From NCBI GenBank assembly GCA_028284945.1, contig JANQQJ010000029.1:22810-86809 (forward strand): a stretch of DNA of 64,000 nt. The letters are read 5' to 3'. Under the pieces are notes generated by a model. That model saw only the letters and a program-made list of their open reading frames with translations. It was not told where the DNA came from and did no database searches. The position numbers were made by a program, and so were the translations under genes. Position 1 is the stretch's first letter. Each line of letters starts with the position of its first letter. The DNA comes from Alphaproteobacteria bacterium. GTDB lineage: Bacteria; Pseudomonadota; Alphaproteobacteria; SMXS01. This document shows, piece after piece, positions 50,564-58,252 of this stretch.

Positions 50564-51334
50564 ATGAACGAAACCCTTATCCGCATGACGCCGCGTGTCT
50601 ACCGCGATTACAGACGCACTATTGCCCGGCATAAGCCGGAAACAGCGGCCATTCTTGGCGGGCGGCTTGATGATCCCATGCTGATCACCGAGTTTAGATT
50701 CTGCCCGCCGCTCAAGAAGAACGATCACTATCAAAGCAGCGGCGCGCATGTCGATATTGACGCCGAGCTGATGAACTGGACCGTCTTAAACGAATGGGAG
50801 CCGAACGGATTATACATCCTCGGCTTCTGGCATTCCCATCCTCGCGGGGTTTCAAGCCCTTCGGGGCGCGGCGGCGATCTGGAGTTCTTCAAGAACTGCC
50901 TTGAAAACGAGGCGGCAATCGCTGCCGGGTGGGACCGCGTACTTGCACCGATAACGACTTTCGATAAAGCAGGTAAGGACATGGTTCACGGCTGGAGTTA
51001 TGGGCGGGGCGAAAAACGCCCTGAAAGTGCCAATGTCGTTGTTGAGCATAACGGCGAGGTCTATGAACCCGAAGAGTTTGAAACTCTCGTCCAGTCCGCG
51101 CCTGCTTCCCGCAATGACAGCCCGCAAGCACCATCCATAACACAGGGCGCGGAAAGCCTTGTTCTCTCGCTGGCACAAACGCGCGCTCGGCTGCGCCACA
51201 CTGAAGGCCTGAACATCTGGGATCGCCTCATACTCCTGCGCCAAAACGCCCGCCTGCAGCGCGCCATGATGTCTGCGTTTATCCGTGACCATAACTTACC
51301 GCCCGCATTTGAAATCAAACTACAGCGGCGGTGA
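50564..51334 (+). CDS. JAB/MPN-domain metallopeptidase-like protein
   Basis: 256 residues. The N-terminal 150 form a JAB/MPN domain: 'ETAAILGGRLDD' (with the upstream Glu), then 'YILGFWHSHPRGVSSPSGRGGDLEFF'-type motif, of which 'HSHP' and the later Ser and Asp are the zinc ligands. The Ser-to-Asp spacing is 4 residues instead of the usual 2. A linker and a C-terminal helical domain follow. JAB domains cleave isopeptide bonds of ubiquitin-like proteins or trim sulfur carriers; with the E1-like gene upstream it recalls prokaryotic ubiquitin-like and PRTRC-type gene sets. Confidence 0.85.
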   Translation: MNETLIRMTPRVYRDYRRTIARHKPETAAILGGRLDDPMLITEFRFCPPLKKNDHYQSSGAHVDIDAELMNWTVLNEWEPNGLYILGFWHSHPRGVSSPSGRGGDLEFFKNCLENEAAIAAGWDRVLAPITTFDKAGKDMVHGWSYGRGEKRPESANVVVEHNGEVYEPEEFETLVQSAPASRNDSPQAPSITQGAESLVLSLAQTRARLRHTEGLNIWDRLILLRQNARLQRAMMSAFIRDHNLPPAFEIKLQRR

Positions 51335-51371
51335 GCTCAACCACATTCACTTAAACCGAAAGGAACGACCG

Positions 51372-51671
51372 ATGAGTAAACAGCCTGACGACACCCTGCG
51401 CGACAGGGCGATCAAAGCGACGATCTGGGGCCGCGACTACGAAACAAAGGACGGTGAACAAGACCGCCTGTTCAATGTCGCCATCGCCCGCTCATACAAG
51501 GATAAGGATGGCAACTGGAAAGAAACTAATCGCTTTTCTCCAGACGAATTGCTTCGTGTTTCTCGCATTTCTGAAAAAGCCTATGACCGCACCGAAGAAC
51601 TGCGCTCAAGGTGGAAGGAAATGCGCGAAGAAGAAAAAGCAGCTGCACCGGAACCTGAACGAGATCGGTAG
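51372..51671 (+). CDS. Mobile-element conserved protein, OB-like small domain
   Basis: 99 residues from the ATG at 51372 ('AAAGGAACGACCG' upstream). The sequence 'IKATIWGRDYETKDGEQDRLFNVAIARSYKD' and 'GNWKETNRFSPDELLRVSRI' matches a small protein common on plasmids and mobile elements of proteobacteria, with a beta-rich start like an OB fold and a helical, charged tail. It may bind single-stranded DNA; that is inferred from the pattern. Confidence 0.65.
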   Translation: MSKQPDDTLRDRAIKATIWGRDYETKDGEQDRLFNVAIARSYKDKDGNWKETNRFSPDELLRVSRISEKAYDRTEELRSRWKEMREEEKAAAPEPERDR

Positions 51672-51813
51672 GCCCTTAGACCGGGCCGGAAAAACAAATT
51701 CTTCTTGTAGAATTCAAAAAAAGAACGTACAAATATGTTCTTGTTTTGTTCTTATAGAAGAGGAAAGGACGAAGATCATGAATAGCACTTGAGTTTAGGA
51801 AGGAAGTAGAAGG
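51672..51813. promoter_or_regulatory. Intergenic region before the recombinase operon
   Basis: 142 AT-rich bases hold an inverted repeat AAGAAC/GTTCTT (around 51721-51742) and repeated TTCTT blocks. It stands before the two-gene unit ending with the serine recombinase, so a promoter with an operator is likely here. No confident -35/-10 pair could be set. Confidence 0.3.
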
Positions 51814-52197
51814 GTGAAATATCGAAATAAAACAGCCAAGGGAAAAACGACAAAGACAAATAAACCGTATACGGATAGATCAGCCGCCCGTCCGGTTATT
51901 ACCGTGAATTACGAGAAGTACGCGCACTTTCTCGAAGATATTGATTGGTCCGAGGAACAGAAGGCGGAATGGCTACAAGCGCTCTGGAACATTATTGTTG
52001 AGTTTGTATCGCTGGGCTGGGGGGTCCACCCGCTTCAACAGGCTCAAGATAGCTGTGGAAAACTCAAAGAAAACGGCCTGATACCGCCACTGACAGCGGC
52101 GGATAGGGTATTATTGAATAAGGAAATTCTCACGGAAAATTTTGAATATGTGTCCGGTCTGGAAACAGGTGCGGGGGCGGAAGGAGTCAAAGAATGA
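51814..52197 (+). CDS. Hypothetical protein coupled to the serine recombinase
   Basis: 127 residues from a GTG at 51814 with 'AGGAAGTAGAAGG' upstream. The basic start is followed by 'YEKYAHFLEDIDWSEEQKAEWLQALWNIIVEFVSLGWGVHPL', a conserved helical block I have seen in front of recombinase genes in alphaproteobacterial elements. The stop overlaps the recombinase ATG (ATGA). It may be a recombination directionality factor or accessory, by position. Confidence 0.6.
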   Translation: MKYRNKTAKGKTTKTNKPYTDRSAARPVITVNYEKYAHFLEDIDWSEEQKAEWLQALWNIIVEFVSLGWGVHPLQQAQDSCGKLKENGLIPPLTAADRVLLNKEILTENFEYVSGLETGAGAEGVKE

Positions 52198-53792
52198 AAG
52201 ACTTGTCAGGCTTTAATGCCACAAAACCCACCGACTTGACTGCCCTCATTGTTTGCCGGGTTTCTGACAAGTCCCAACTCAAAGGAAGTGGGCTAGACAG
52301 TCAGGAGTACCGTTGTCGCCAACATGCGGACGCGAAGGGTTACCCGGTTGAAGAAGTTTTCTATGCGGCAAAGTCAGGCGGGTTACCTCTTTTCGAGCGG
52401 AACGAAATTCAACAGCTTCTTGCGCATATTGATGCAAACGCGAATAGCGGAAAACGTTACATTGTCTATTTTGACGACCATAAACGCTTTGCGCGTGAAG
52501 CTGAGTACCATATGCAGTTACGCCGCGTGCTCGGCGAAAAAGGAGTACTGGTAGACTTCTTGAATTTTACTCCAGAGGATTCACCCGAAGGGAAATTCAT
52601 GGAGTTGGTCTTCGCCGGACAAGCGCAGCTAGAGCGTGAGCAAAACGCCCGCCAGTCGCGCCAAAAATCGATTGCGCGTCTCGAACAGGGGTATTGGATT
52701 TTTCGCGCACCTGTCGGTTATCGATATGAGCAAGCCACAGGCGGCGGGAAAGTCCTCGTCATCGACGACGTTTTAGGGCCTATCGTAAAGGAAGGACTTG
52801 AGGGCTTTGCGACAGGTCGGTTTAACTCTCAGACCGAACTGAGGCGGTTTCTGGAGAGCAGGCCGGAATATCCCAAAGACATGGCTGACGGACAGATCAG
52901 GCCGCAGACAATTGTTAGGCTTTTGGGAAAAGAAATCTATGCGGGCCTGATCTCATGCGACAAATGGGGCGTTAGTGTCCGTGAAGGAAAACATGAAGGT
53001 CTGATTAGCATTGAAACCTACGAGCGCAACCAACAGCGCATGCGTGAGGGTGTGTATGCGCCCGCCCGCAAGGATATTAAGGAAGGCTTCCCGCTTCGCG
53101 GTGCTGTGTGCTGCGCGTCGTGCAACAAACCTCTGACGGCTGGTTGGTCTACGGGCAAATACAAGAAATACCCGTACTATTTTTGCCGAACGAAGAACTG
53201 CTCAATGTCGGGTATGATTCCGCGTCAAAAAATAGAGACTGAATTCGAGGAGCTGTTAAACGGGATTCAGCCTTCCCGAACGGTATTCGAGATTTCCCGA
53301 GCGATGTTTAAGAACTGTTGGGAACAGTTTCGACGCGATACTGCCGATTCTATCAAAGCCGTTCACGCCGAAATGTCTGCTGTCGAAAAACAGATTGGCG
53401 GGTTGGTGGACAGGATTGTTGAAGCGACCAATCCGCGAGTGGCGAAAGCCTTTGAAAAGCGCATTGATGAACTGGACAGAAAGCAACTGGTCTTGCGTGA
53501 AAAGGCGGCGAATTTTGGACAGCCTGCATACCCCTTTGACCAAATGTTTGAACTCTCAATGCGGTTTTTGTCAAGCCCTTGTAATCTTTGGAAAACTGGG
53601 CGTTTCGACCTACGAAGAATGGTGCTGAAACTGACCTTTTCAGGGCACATACCCTACTGCAAGGAAAAGGGTTTTTTGAACACCAAAAAGTCGTTTCCGT
53701 TTAGAGCGTTAGAGTCTTTTTGTGGGCATGATTGTGAAATGGTGCGGGCGGAGAGAATCGAACTCTCACTTCCAAAGGAAACGGGATTTTGA
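52194..53792 (+). CDS. Large serine recombinase (element integrase)
   Basis: 532 residues. The resolvase-type catalytic domain starts 'LTALIVCRVSDKSQLKGSGLDSQ', with the nucleophilic Ser in 'CRVSD', and continues with 'YFDDHKRFAREAEYHMQLRRVL' and 'LEREQNARQSRQK'. A recombinase domain and a zinc ribbon follow ('CCASCNKPL' with 'YYFCRTKNC'), then a coiled coil near 390-440. The last 17 or so residues are read from tRNA-Leu(CAA) DNA, and the stop lies inside the tRNA gene. This places the integration point just before the tRNA 3' end. The native end of the gene in the free form may differ. Confidence 0.92.
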   Translation: MKDLSGFNATKPTDLTALIVCRVSDKSQLKGSGLDSQEYRCRQHADAKGYPVEEVFYAAKSGGLPLFERNEIQQLLAHIDANANSGKRYIVYFDDHKRFAREAEYHMQLRRVLGEKGVLVDFLNFTPEDSPEGKFMELVFAGQAQLEREQNARQSRQKSIARLEQGYWIFRAPVGYRYEQATGGGKVLVIDDVLGPIVKEGLEGFATGRFNSQTELRRFLESRPEYPKDMADGQIRPQTIVRLLGKEIYAGLISCDKWGVSVREGKHEGLISIETYERNQQRMREGVYAPARKDIKEGFPLRGAVCCASCNKPLTAGWSTGKYKKYPYYFCRTKNCSMSGMIPRQKIETEFEELLNGIQPSRTVFEISRAMFKNCWEQFRRDTADSIKAVHAEMSAVEKQIGGLVDRIVEATNPRVAKAFEKRIDELDRKQLVLREKAANFGQPAYPFDQMFELSMRFLSSPCNLWKTGRFDLRRMVLKLTFSGHIPYCKEKGFLNTKKSFPFRALESFCGHDCEMVRAERIELSLPKETGF

Positions 53793-53826
53793 ATCCCGCG
53801 CGTCTACCAATTCCGCCACGCCCGCA
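53741..53826 (-). tRNA. tRNA-Leu (CAA)
   Basis: 86 bases including the encoded CCA (53741-53743). Acceptor stem GCGGGCG (53820-53826) pairs with CGCCCGC (53745-53751). The anticodon stem-loop is CGGGA-TTCAAAA-TCCCG, giving anticodon CAA. The long variable arm and T-arm (GAGAG-TTCGATT-CTCTC) fit a class II tRNA. It is the insertion site of the mobile element, whose recombinase gene ends inside it. Confidence 0.96.
53744..53792. other. Right attachment region of the mobile element
   Basis: The serine recombinase reading frame enters the tRNA-Leu 3' end here, so the right element end (attR) is at or just left of the tRNA. Serine integrases use short shared cores, which cannot be read without the empty site. 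A weak partner is the sequence at 34828-34868, which shares ATGGTGC and GAACTCTC with the tRNA end in the same order. Confidence 0.5.
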
Positions 53827-53886
53827 TGCCTTCGTTCGGTGTGCTTCAGCACGCAATCGACAAAGTCGACTACACGAAGGACCGGC

Positions 53887-53914
53887 ATCATAGCTTTGCG
53901 GAAGGCCCGGTCAA
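53887..53914 (-). promoter_or_regulatory. Promoter of tRNA-Leu
   Basis: Reading the minus strand, TTGACC (53909-53914) and TATGAT (53887-53892) are separated by 16 bases, a near-consensus vegetative promoter. It points to the tRNA-Leu gene, whose 5' end is 60 bases downstream. Confidence 0.75.
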
Positions 53915-53986
53915 CAGCGCCTTTCAATTGCCGCCACGCGGCGCGGCTGGTATCACCGCTTGCCCGATCCGACGAAGCAGGCCGAC

Positions 53987-54565
53987 ATGATCCGCCGTCT
54001 TTACGACCGAACGCTCAAGCTGTCTGAACACCCGCATGCCATGCGCTGGCTGGCGGTTGTGTCCTTTGCCGAAAGCTCGTTCTTCCCGATCCCGCCGGAC
54101 GTGATGCTGATCCCGATGATCGTGGCCCAGCGGGCGAAGGCCTGGCTGATTGCCGGGGTGTGTACCGTCGCCTCCGTGTTGGGGGGGCTGGCGGGTTATG
54201 CGCTGGGGTTCTTTGCCTTTGCCGCCATTGGCCAACCCGTCATGGAATTCTATGGCTATGGCGAAAAATTCGCCGAATTCACCACCGAGTTTAATGACTA
54301 TGGCGCCTGGATCGTCTTCATTTTCGGGATCACGCCCTTCCCCTATAAGGTGATCACGATCGCCAGCGGGGTCACCCAACTTGACCTGTTGACCTTTATC
54401 CTGGCATCGGTCGCAGCACGCGGCATCCGGTTTTACCTTGAGGCTGCGCTGCTTTGGTATTTCGGTCCGCCGGTCCGCGCCTTTATCGAAAAGCGGTTAG
54501 AGTGGGTGGTGACTGCCGTGGTCATCGCTTTGGTGGGCGGGTTCGTTGCCATCTCCTATCTATAG
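53987..54565 (+). CDS. YqaA/DedA-type SNARE-associated membrane protein
   Basis: 192 residues from the ATG at 53987 ('AGCAGGCCGAC' upstream); a TTG at 53960 is possible. Several membrane segments are visible. 'SFAESSFFPIPPDVMLIPMI' and 'FGITPFPYKVITIASGV' are the conserved re-entrant loops of the DedA/YqaA (VTT) family, which includes lipid scramblases and flippases. It starts a three-gene rightward run with dsbB and coq7. Confidence 0.88.
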   Translation: MIRRLYDRTLKLSEHPHAMRWLAVVSFAESSFFPIPPDVMLIPMIVAQRAKAWLIAGVCTVASVLGGLAGYALGFFAFAAIGQPVMEFYGYGEKFAEFTTEFNDYGAWIVFIFGITPFPYKVITIASGVTQLDLLTFILASVAARGIRFYLEAALLWYFGPPVRAFIEKRLEWVVTAVVIALVGGFVAISYL

Positions 54566-54568
54566 ACC

Positions 54569-55069
54569 ATGGCACGTGAACCAATATCTCTGCTGACCGG
54601 GTCAACGCTTATCCTGGGCGTGTGTGTGGCGCTCATTCTTGGGGCTTACGGTTTTCAATATATTGGCGGGATGCCGCCGTGCGAGATGTGCTATTGGCAG
54701 CGATATGCGCATTATGCTGCGATTCCACTGGCGGCAGTGGCTAGCGTGTTGGCCTGGAAAGCTGGGGATGGTGTGCTGGTGCGGATGGTTTTGGCGGCGA
54801 CAGGCCTGGCCATTCTGGCCGGCGCGGGGATCGCCGGTTTTCACTCCGGCGTCGAATATGGCTGGTGGCCGGGGCCCGATACCTGCTCGGTGTCGCTTGA
54901 TGATCCACGGGCCACACTGCTCAACCCGGATGCGATCAATGTGGTGCGTTGCGATGAGGTGCCGTGGTCCCTGTTCGGCATCTCCATGGCAGGCTATAAT
55001 TTCCTGATATCAACCGTTACGGGGCTTTTCGCCCTTTGGCTCGTGATGAAAGGACGCGTTAACGCATGA
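54569..55069 (+). CDS. dsbB: Disulfide bond formation protein B
   Basis: 166 residues with four membrane helices. Both cysteine pairs are present: C38 and C41 ('PPCEMCYWQRY') and C106 and C128 ('DTCSVSL', 'VVRCDEVPWSLFGIS'). It re-oxidises DsbA in the periplasm and passes electrons to quinone. It overlaps the coq7 start by 4 bases, which couples it with a ubiquinone synthesis gene. Confidence 0.93.
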   Translation: MAREPISLLTGSTLILGVCVALILGAYGFQYIGGMPPCEMCYWQRYAHYAAIPLAAVASVLAWKAGDGVLVRMVLAATGLAILAGAGIAGFHSGVEYGWWPGPDTCSVSLDDPRATLLNPDAINVVRCDEVPWSLFGISMAGYNFLISTVTGLFALWLVMKGRVNA

Positions 55070-55614
55070 GTGACACCGCCGGACGATTGCCGGGCGACCC
55101 CACGCTGGAGGACGAGACCGAACGCATGATCCGCGTCGATCAGGCGGGCGAATACGGGGCCGTGCGGATCTATGCCGGGCAGCACGCGGTGCTGGGCGCG
55201 CGTGCGTCGGGTCAGATCATTGAGCGCATGGCGGACCAGGAAGCTGAGCACCTGCGCAAGTTCGACGCGTTGATGAATGAACGCCAGGTGCGGCCAACTT
55301 TGTTATCACCGGTCTGGCATGTCGCCGGATTCGCGTTGGGCGCGGCGACCGCCTTGATGGGCGAAAAGGCGGCCATGGCCTGCACGGTCGCCGTCGAGGA
55401 AGTGATCGACGAGCACTACAGCGAACAGGCCGAGCGTCTGGGCGATGAAGATCCGGAATTGAAAAACCTGATCGAAGAATGCCGCGCCGACGAACTTGCA
55501 CATAAGGCAGAAGCCGAAGCCGAAGGCGCGCGCGAAACGCCCGGCTATCCAGTGCTATCCGGCGCGATCAAAGGCGCATCACGGCTGGCAATCTGGTTGT
55601 CGACGCGGGTTTAG
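55066..55614 (+). CDS. coq7: Coq7-type demethoxyubiquinone hydroxylase
   Basis: 182 residues. The di-iron ligands are in 'DQAGEYGAVRIYAGQ', 'ADQEAEHLRKFDALM', 'VEEVIDEHYSEQ' and 'CRADELAHKAEAEA', the two E..E-x2-H repeats of the Coq7 ferritin-like fold. It makes the last ring hydroxylation in ubiquinone synthesis, the role that UbiF has in enterobacteria. Presence of Coq7 is typical for alphaproteobacteria and supports the taxonomic guess. Confidence 0.94.
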   Translation: MSDTAGRLPGDPTLEDETERMIRVDQAGEYGAVRIYAGQHAVLGARASGQIIERMADQEAEHLRKFDALMNERQVRPTLLSPVWHVAGFALGAATALMGEKAAMACTVAVEEVIDEHYSEQAERLGDEDPELKNLIEECRADELAHKAEAEAEGARETPGYPVLSGAIKGASRLAIWLSTRV

Positions 55615-55624
55615 CGGCGGTCCC

Positions 55625-56185
55625 TTACGGCTGTAGCTCAGCATCCCAGTAAAGATAATCGCGCCAGCTTTCGTGCAGATAGTTGGGCGGGAACCGCCGG
55701 CCCCGCTCCTGCAGGTCAAAGGCGGTGGGCCGGAATGGAATTTGCCGCACGGCCATACCCGCCTCGGCCGGCGTCCGTCCGCCTTTACGCAGATTGCACG
55801 GCGCGCAGGCCGTAATGACATTTTCCCAGGTGGTGATCCCACCATAGGCACGCGGTACCAGGTGATCGAAGGTCAGGTCGTTCTTGGCACCGCAATACTG
55901 GCAGGTGAACCGGTCGCGCAGGAACACGTTAAACCGGGTAAAGGCCGGATAGGGCGCCGGCTTCACATAGCGCTTCAGCGAGATCACGCTGGGCAGCGCA
56001 AATTCGACGCTGGGTGAATGGATCACACGGTCATATTCCTCGACGATATTGACCCGGTCCATGAACACGGCTTTGACCGCGTCCTGCCAACTCCAAAGTG
56101 AAAGCGGGTAGTAACTCAGCGGGCGATAATCCGCATTGAGCACGAGTGCAGGGCAATTCTCCAGCGATGTCTGACGCGCCTGCAT
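55625..56185 (-). CDS. HNH endonuclease family protein
   Basis: 186 residues. The zinc-type HNH domain is 'FTCQYCGAKNDLTFDHLVPRAYGG' with 'ENVITACAPCNLRKGGRT' after it. The N-terminal 'LVLNADYRPLSYYPLSLWSWQDAV' is typical for a chromosomal HNH family common to many proteobacteria, of unknown role. It is convergent with coq7 and not near other repair or restriction genes. Confidence 0.9.
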   Translation of the reverse strand: MQARQTSLENCPALVLNADYRPLSYYPLSLWSWQDAVKAVFMDRVNIVEEYDRVIHSPSVEFALPSVISLKRYVKPAPYPAFTRFNVFLRDRFTCQYCGAKNDLTFDHLVPRAYGGITTWENVITACAPCNLRKGGRTPAEAGMAVRQIPFRPTAFDLQERGRRFPPNYLHESWRDYLYWDAELQP

Positions 56186-56298
56186 GGCGTTACTCTCCCG
56201 TCGTCACGCGACTTATACAATATGCGGTATGACGCGTTTATGACACCACTCTATTTTGAAGTGAAAAACCACGGTTGGCAATTCTTGCGGCGTGGGGA

Positions 56299-56961
56299 TC
56301 AGAGGCCGAAAATTTCGCTCAGGAACTCGCCGCCCAATTCAACCCCGTCAGGCGCAATACCGTGGCCGATATTGGCTGAGGTATGGGTCCGCACATCAAG
56401 GCCTTCGCTTTCCAGGAAACGTGCAGCCGCCCCCATCGCCGACACCGGGATCATATTGTCCATGTCGCCATGGATCAGCTGGATCGGCGGCTTGGTCTTG
56501 ATCGCGCCGCGCAGCAGATCGGGTGCGGCCACCGCACCGGAATAGCCCAGAATGCCAGCGAGCTGATTTGCCCGGCTCAACCCCACATGCAGCGACATCA
56601 TCGTCCCTTGCGAAAACCCGACCAGCGCGAGCTCCTTCTCCGTCAAGCCCGCATTCTCCAGGCATTCGTCGATGAAGGCGTCCAGGATGGGGGCCGCCTT
56701 TTGAATGCCGGCAGCGCTTTCTTCGGGCGAAAATTGTTGGATGGCCCACCATTGCCGGCCCATCGGCGCGCCGGGGACTTGCTCAGGGGCATTGGGTGAA
56801 AAGAATGCCGCATTGGGCAGAATGTCCCGCCAGCCAAGCGCAAGACCGACCAGGTCCTGTCCGTCGGCGCCATAGCCGTGGCACAGGATGACAATTTGTT
56901 TTGGTGCACCACCTGCAGCAGGCGGTAAAGCAGGGCCTTGGAGTTGGGGTAGGTTGGGCAC
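56299..56961 (-). CDS. Phospholipase/carboxylesterase (alpha/beta hydrolase)
   Basis: 220 residues. 'VILCHGYGADGQDLVGLA' is the oxyanion region, 'LVGFSQGTMMSLH' holds the nucleophile Ser, and 'PIQLIHGDMDNMIPVSAM' and 'NIGHGI' the Asp and His of the triad. It belongs to the carboxylesterase/lysophospholipase type family. Its N-terminal codons ('MPNLPQLQGPALPPA') are repeated in degenerate form at 59715-59750, 2.8 kb away. Confidence 0.92.
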   Translation of the reverse strand: MPNLPQLQGPALPPAAGGAPKQIVILCHGYGADGQDLVGLALGWRDILPNAAFFSPNAPEQVPGAPMGRQWWAIQQFSPEESAAGIQKAAPILDAFIDECLENAGLTEKELALVGFSQGTMMSLHVGLSRANQLAGILGYSGAVAAPDLLRGAIKTKPPIQLIHGDMDNMIPVSAMGAAARFLESEGLDVRTHTSANIGHGIAPDGVELGGEFLSEIFGL

Positions 56962-57132
56962 GATATCCCTTCAAAACATTGCGATACGAGGCGCAGGCAA
57001 CTGCGACTTTGGATGTTGCGTTCAAGGTAGCAGAGTGCCAAAAAAAACTGATCGGCACTTGGCTACTTGTAGGTCGATTATGATGAGAATGATCTGACCG
57101 TACAACGAGGTTGCGCTATCAGTCGAGATCCT

Positions 57133-58236
57133 ATGATTTCCAACCTTCGCTTCATGGCGATTTTTGCCATGCTGTTTGTGCACGCATTCGAAGGGAACAG
57201 GTTTATCGACGTACAGAGCGGCCTGCCATATTTGGTTGGCGGCGCGCTTAACTCTCCTTTGGTTCTTCTGGTTCATGACGGCTTTGGGCGGATTTCAGCG
57301 CCTCTTCTCGGGCTTCTCTCCGGCTATTTTTTTGCCGCCAATCTCACCTCGAGCTCCTATCAGGGGCTGTTGGTGAAGCGGCTCCGTACCCTCTACCTGC
57401 CTGTCGTCGTCTGGTGTTCGGTATTCGCGGTAATTCAGATTGTCGCAGCCTATGGCGTCGGGGACTCTGAGCTTATCGAACGAACATGGAGCAAGATCAG
57501 TCTCAACAGCATTTTCGGCTATTCAAGCTGGCCGTTGAACCATCCGTTGCACTACCTTGTGGACCTGCTGAAATGCATTTTGTTTGTGCCGATCGCTCTT
57601 TTTGTTTTCAATCGGTTTGGCCGGCACGGTTACTCGATATTGATTATTTTCGTTTTTCTTCTTCTGATTGCCATGGATTCGAACTCAAGGACCCCTGGAT
57701 TTAATCAAGACTCCGTTCTCCCGCGGGCTGATCTGGTTTTGTTCTTCTTCGTCGGCCTGGCCGCCCAAAGGATCTGGAGTGGCAATATCACGACGACTTT
57801 GGATCGATTTTCAATGCGGCGGGTCTGGGCCATCACACTTTCTTTGGTGATCTTTGTGTTAGGCGCAGGCCATTGGCGCTGGATTGGTGCGATAGACGGT
57901 GAGTTGATGCCTTGGATAAGTTCGTTTGTCCTGATTGCAACACGGATCGCAGGTTGTTTGCTGCTGCTTTCCGCCTTGCAGTGGATAAAAGCGATTTCCG
58001 GCCGGGGTCTCTCGGTAGATGACAAAGCGACCTTTCGACTATTCACCACCCATGTGATCACGTTCTTTGTCCTCAAGAACGCGCTTGAGTTCGCCCTAAG
58101 GCGGGAGCTCTCGGAAACGGACACCATTTGGGCCCTGTTTGTTTTTCCGTTGGTCGCTGTTTGTGTTGCTTATGTGCTGTACGTTATCGAAATGTACATC
58201 CGGCAAGCCCGTACTGGCCCTACGAGAGAGTCCTGA
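57133..58236 (+). CDS. Membrane acyltransferase (acyltransferase 3 family)
   Basis: 367 residues with about ten membrane helices. The N-terminal 'ISNLRFMAIFAMLFVHAFE' resembles the start of acyltransferase 3 proteins, with the His in 'FVHAF' as the likely catalytic residue. Such enzymes O-acetylate polysaccharides or other surface molecules. It is convergent with a Wzy/O-antigen ligase-like gene; both seem to belong to an inserted surface-polysaccharide cassette. Confidence 0.82.
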   Translation: MISNLRFMAIFAMLFVHAFEGNRFIDVQSGLPYLVGGALNSPLVLLVHDGFGRISAPLLGLLSGYFFAANLTSSSYQGLLVKRLRTLYLPVVVWCSVFAVIQIVAAYGVGDSELIERTWSKISLNSIFGYSSWPLNHPLHYLVDLLKCILFVPIALFVFNRFGRHGYSILIIFVFLLLIAMDSNSRTPGFNQDSVLPRADLVLFFFVGLAAQRIWSGNITTTLDRFSMRRVWAITLSLVIFVLGAGHWRWIGAIDGELMPWISSFVLIATRIAGCLLLLSALQWIKAISGRGLSVDDKATFRLFTTHVITFFVLKNALEFALRRELSETDTIWALFVFPLVAVCVAYVLYVIEMYIRQARTGPTRES

Positions 58237-58252
58237 TGGGTCTTTCTTCGTT

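Noticed and set aside
34310..53792. Complete self-transmissible integrative conjugative element
   Set aside because: Relaxase, MobC and coupling ATPase are present, but no VirB4-like ATPase or other mating-pore gene was found, so it is called mobilizable only.
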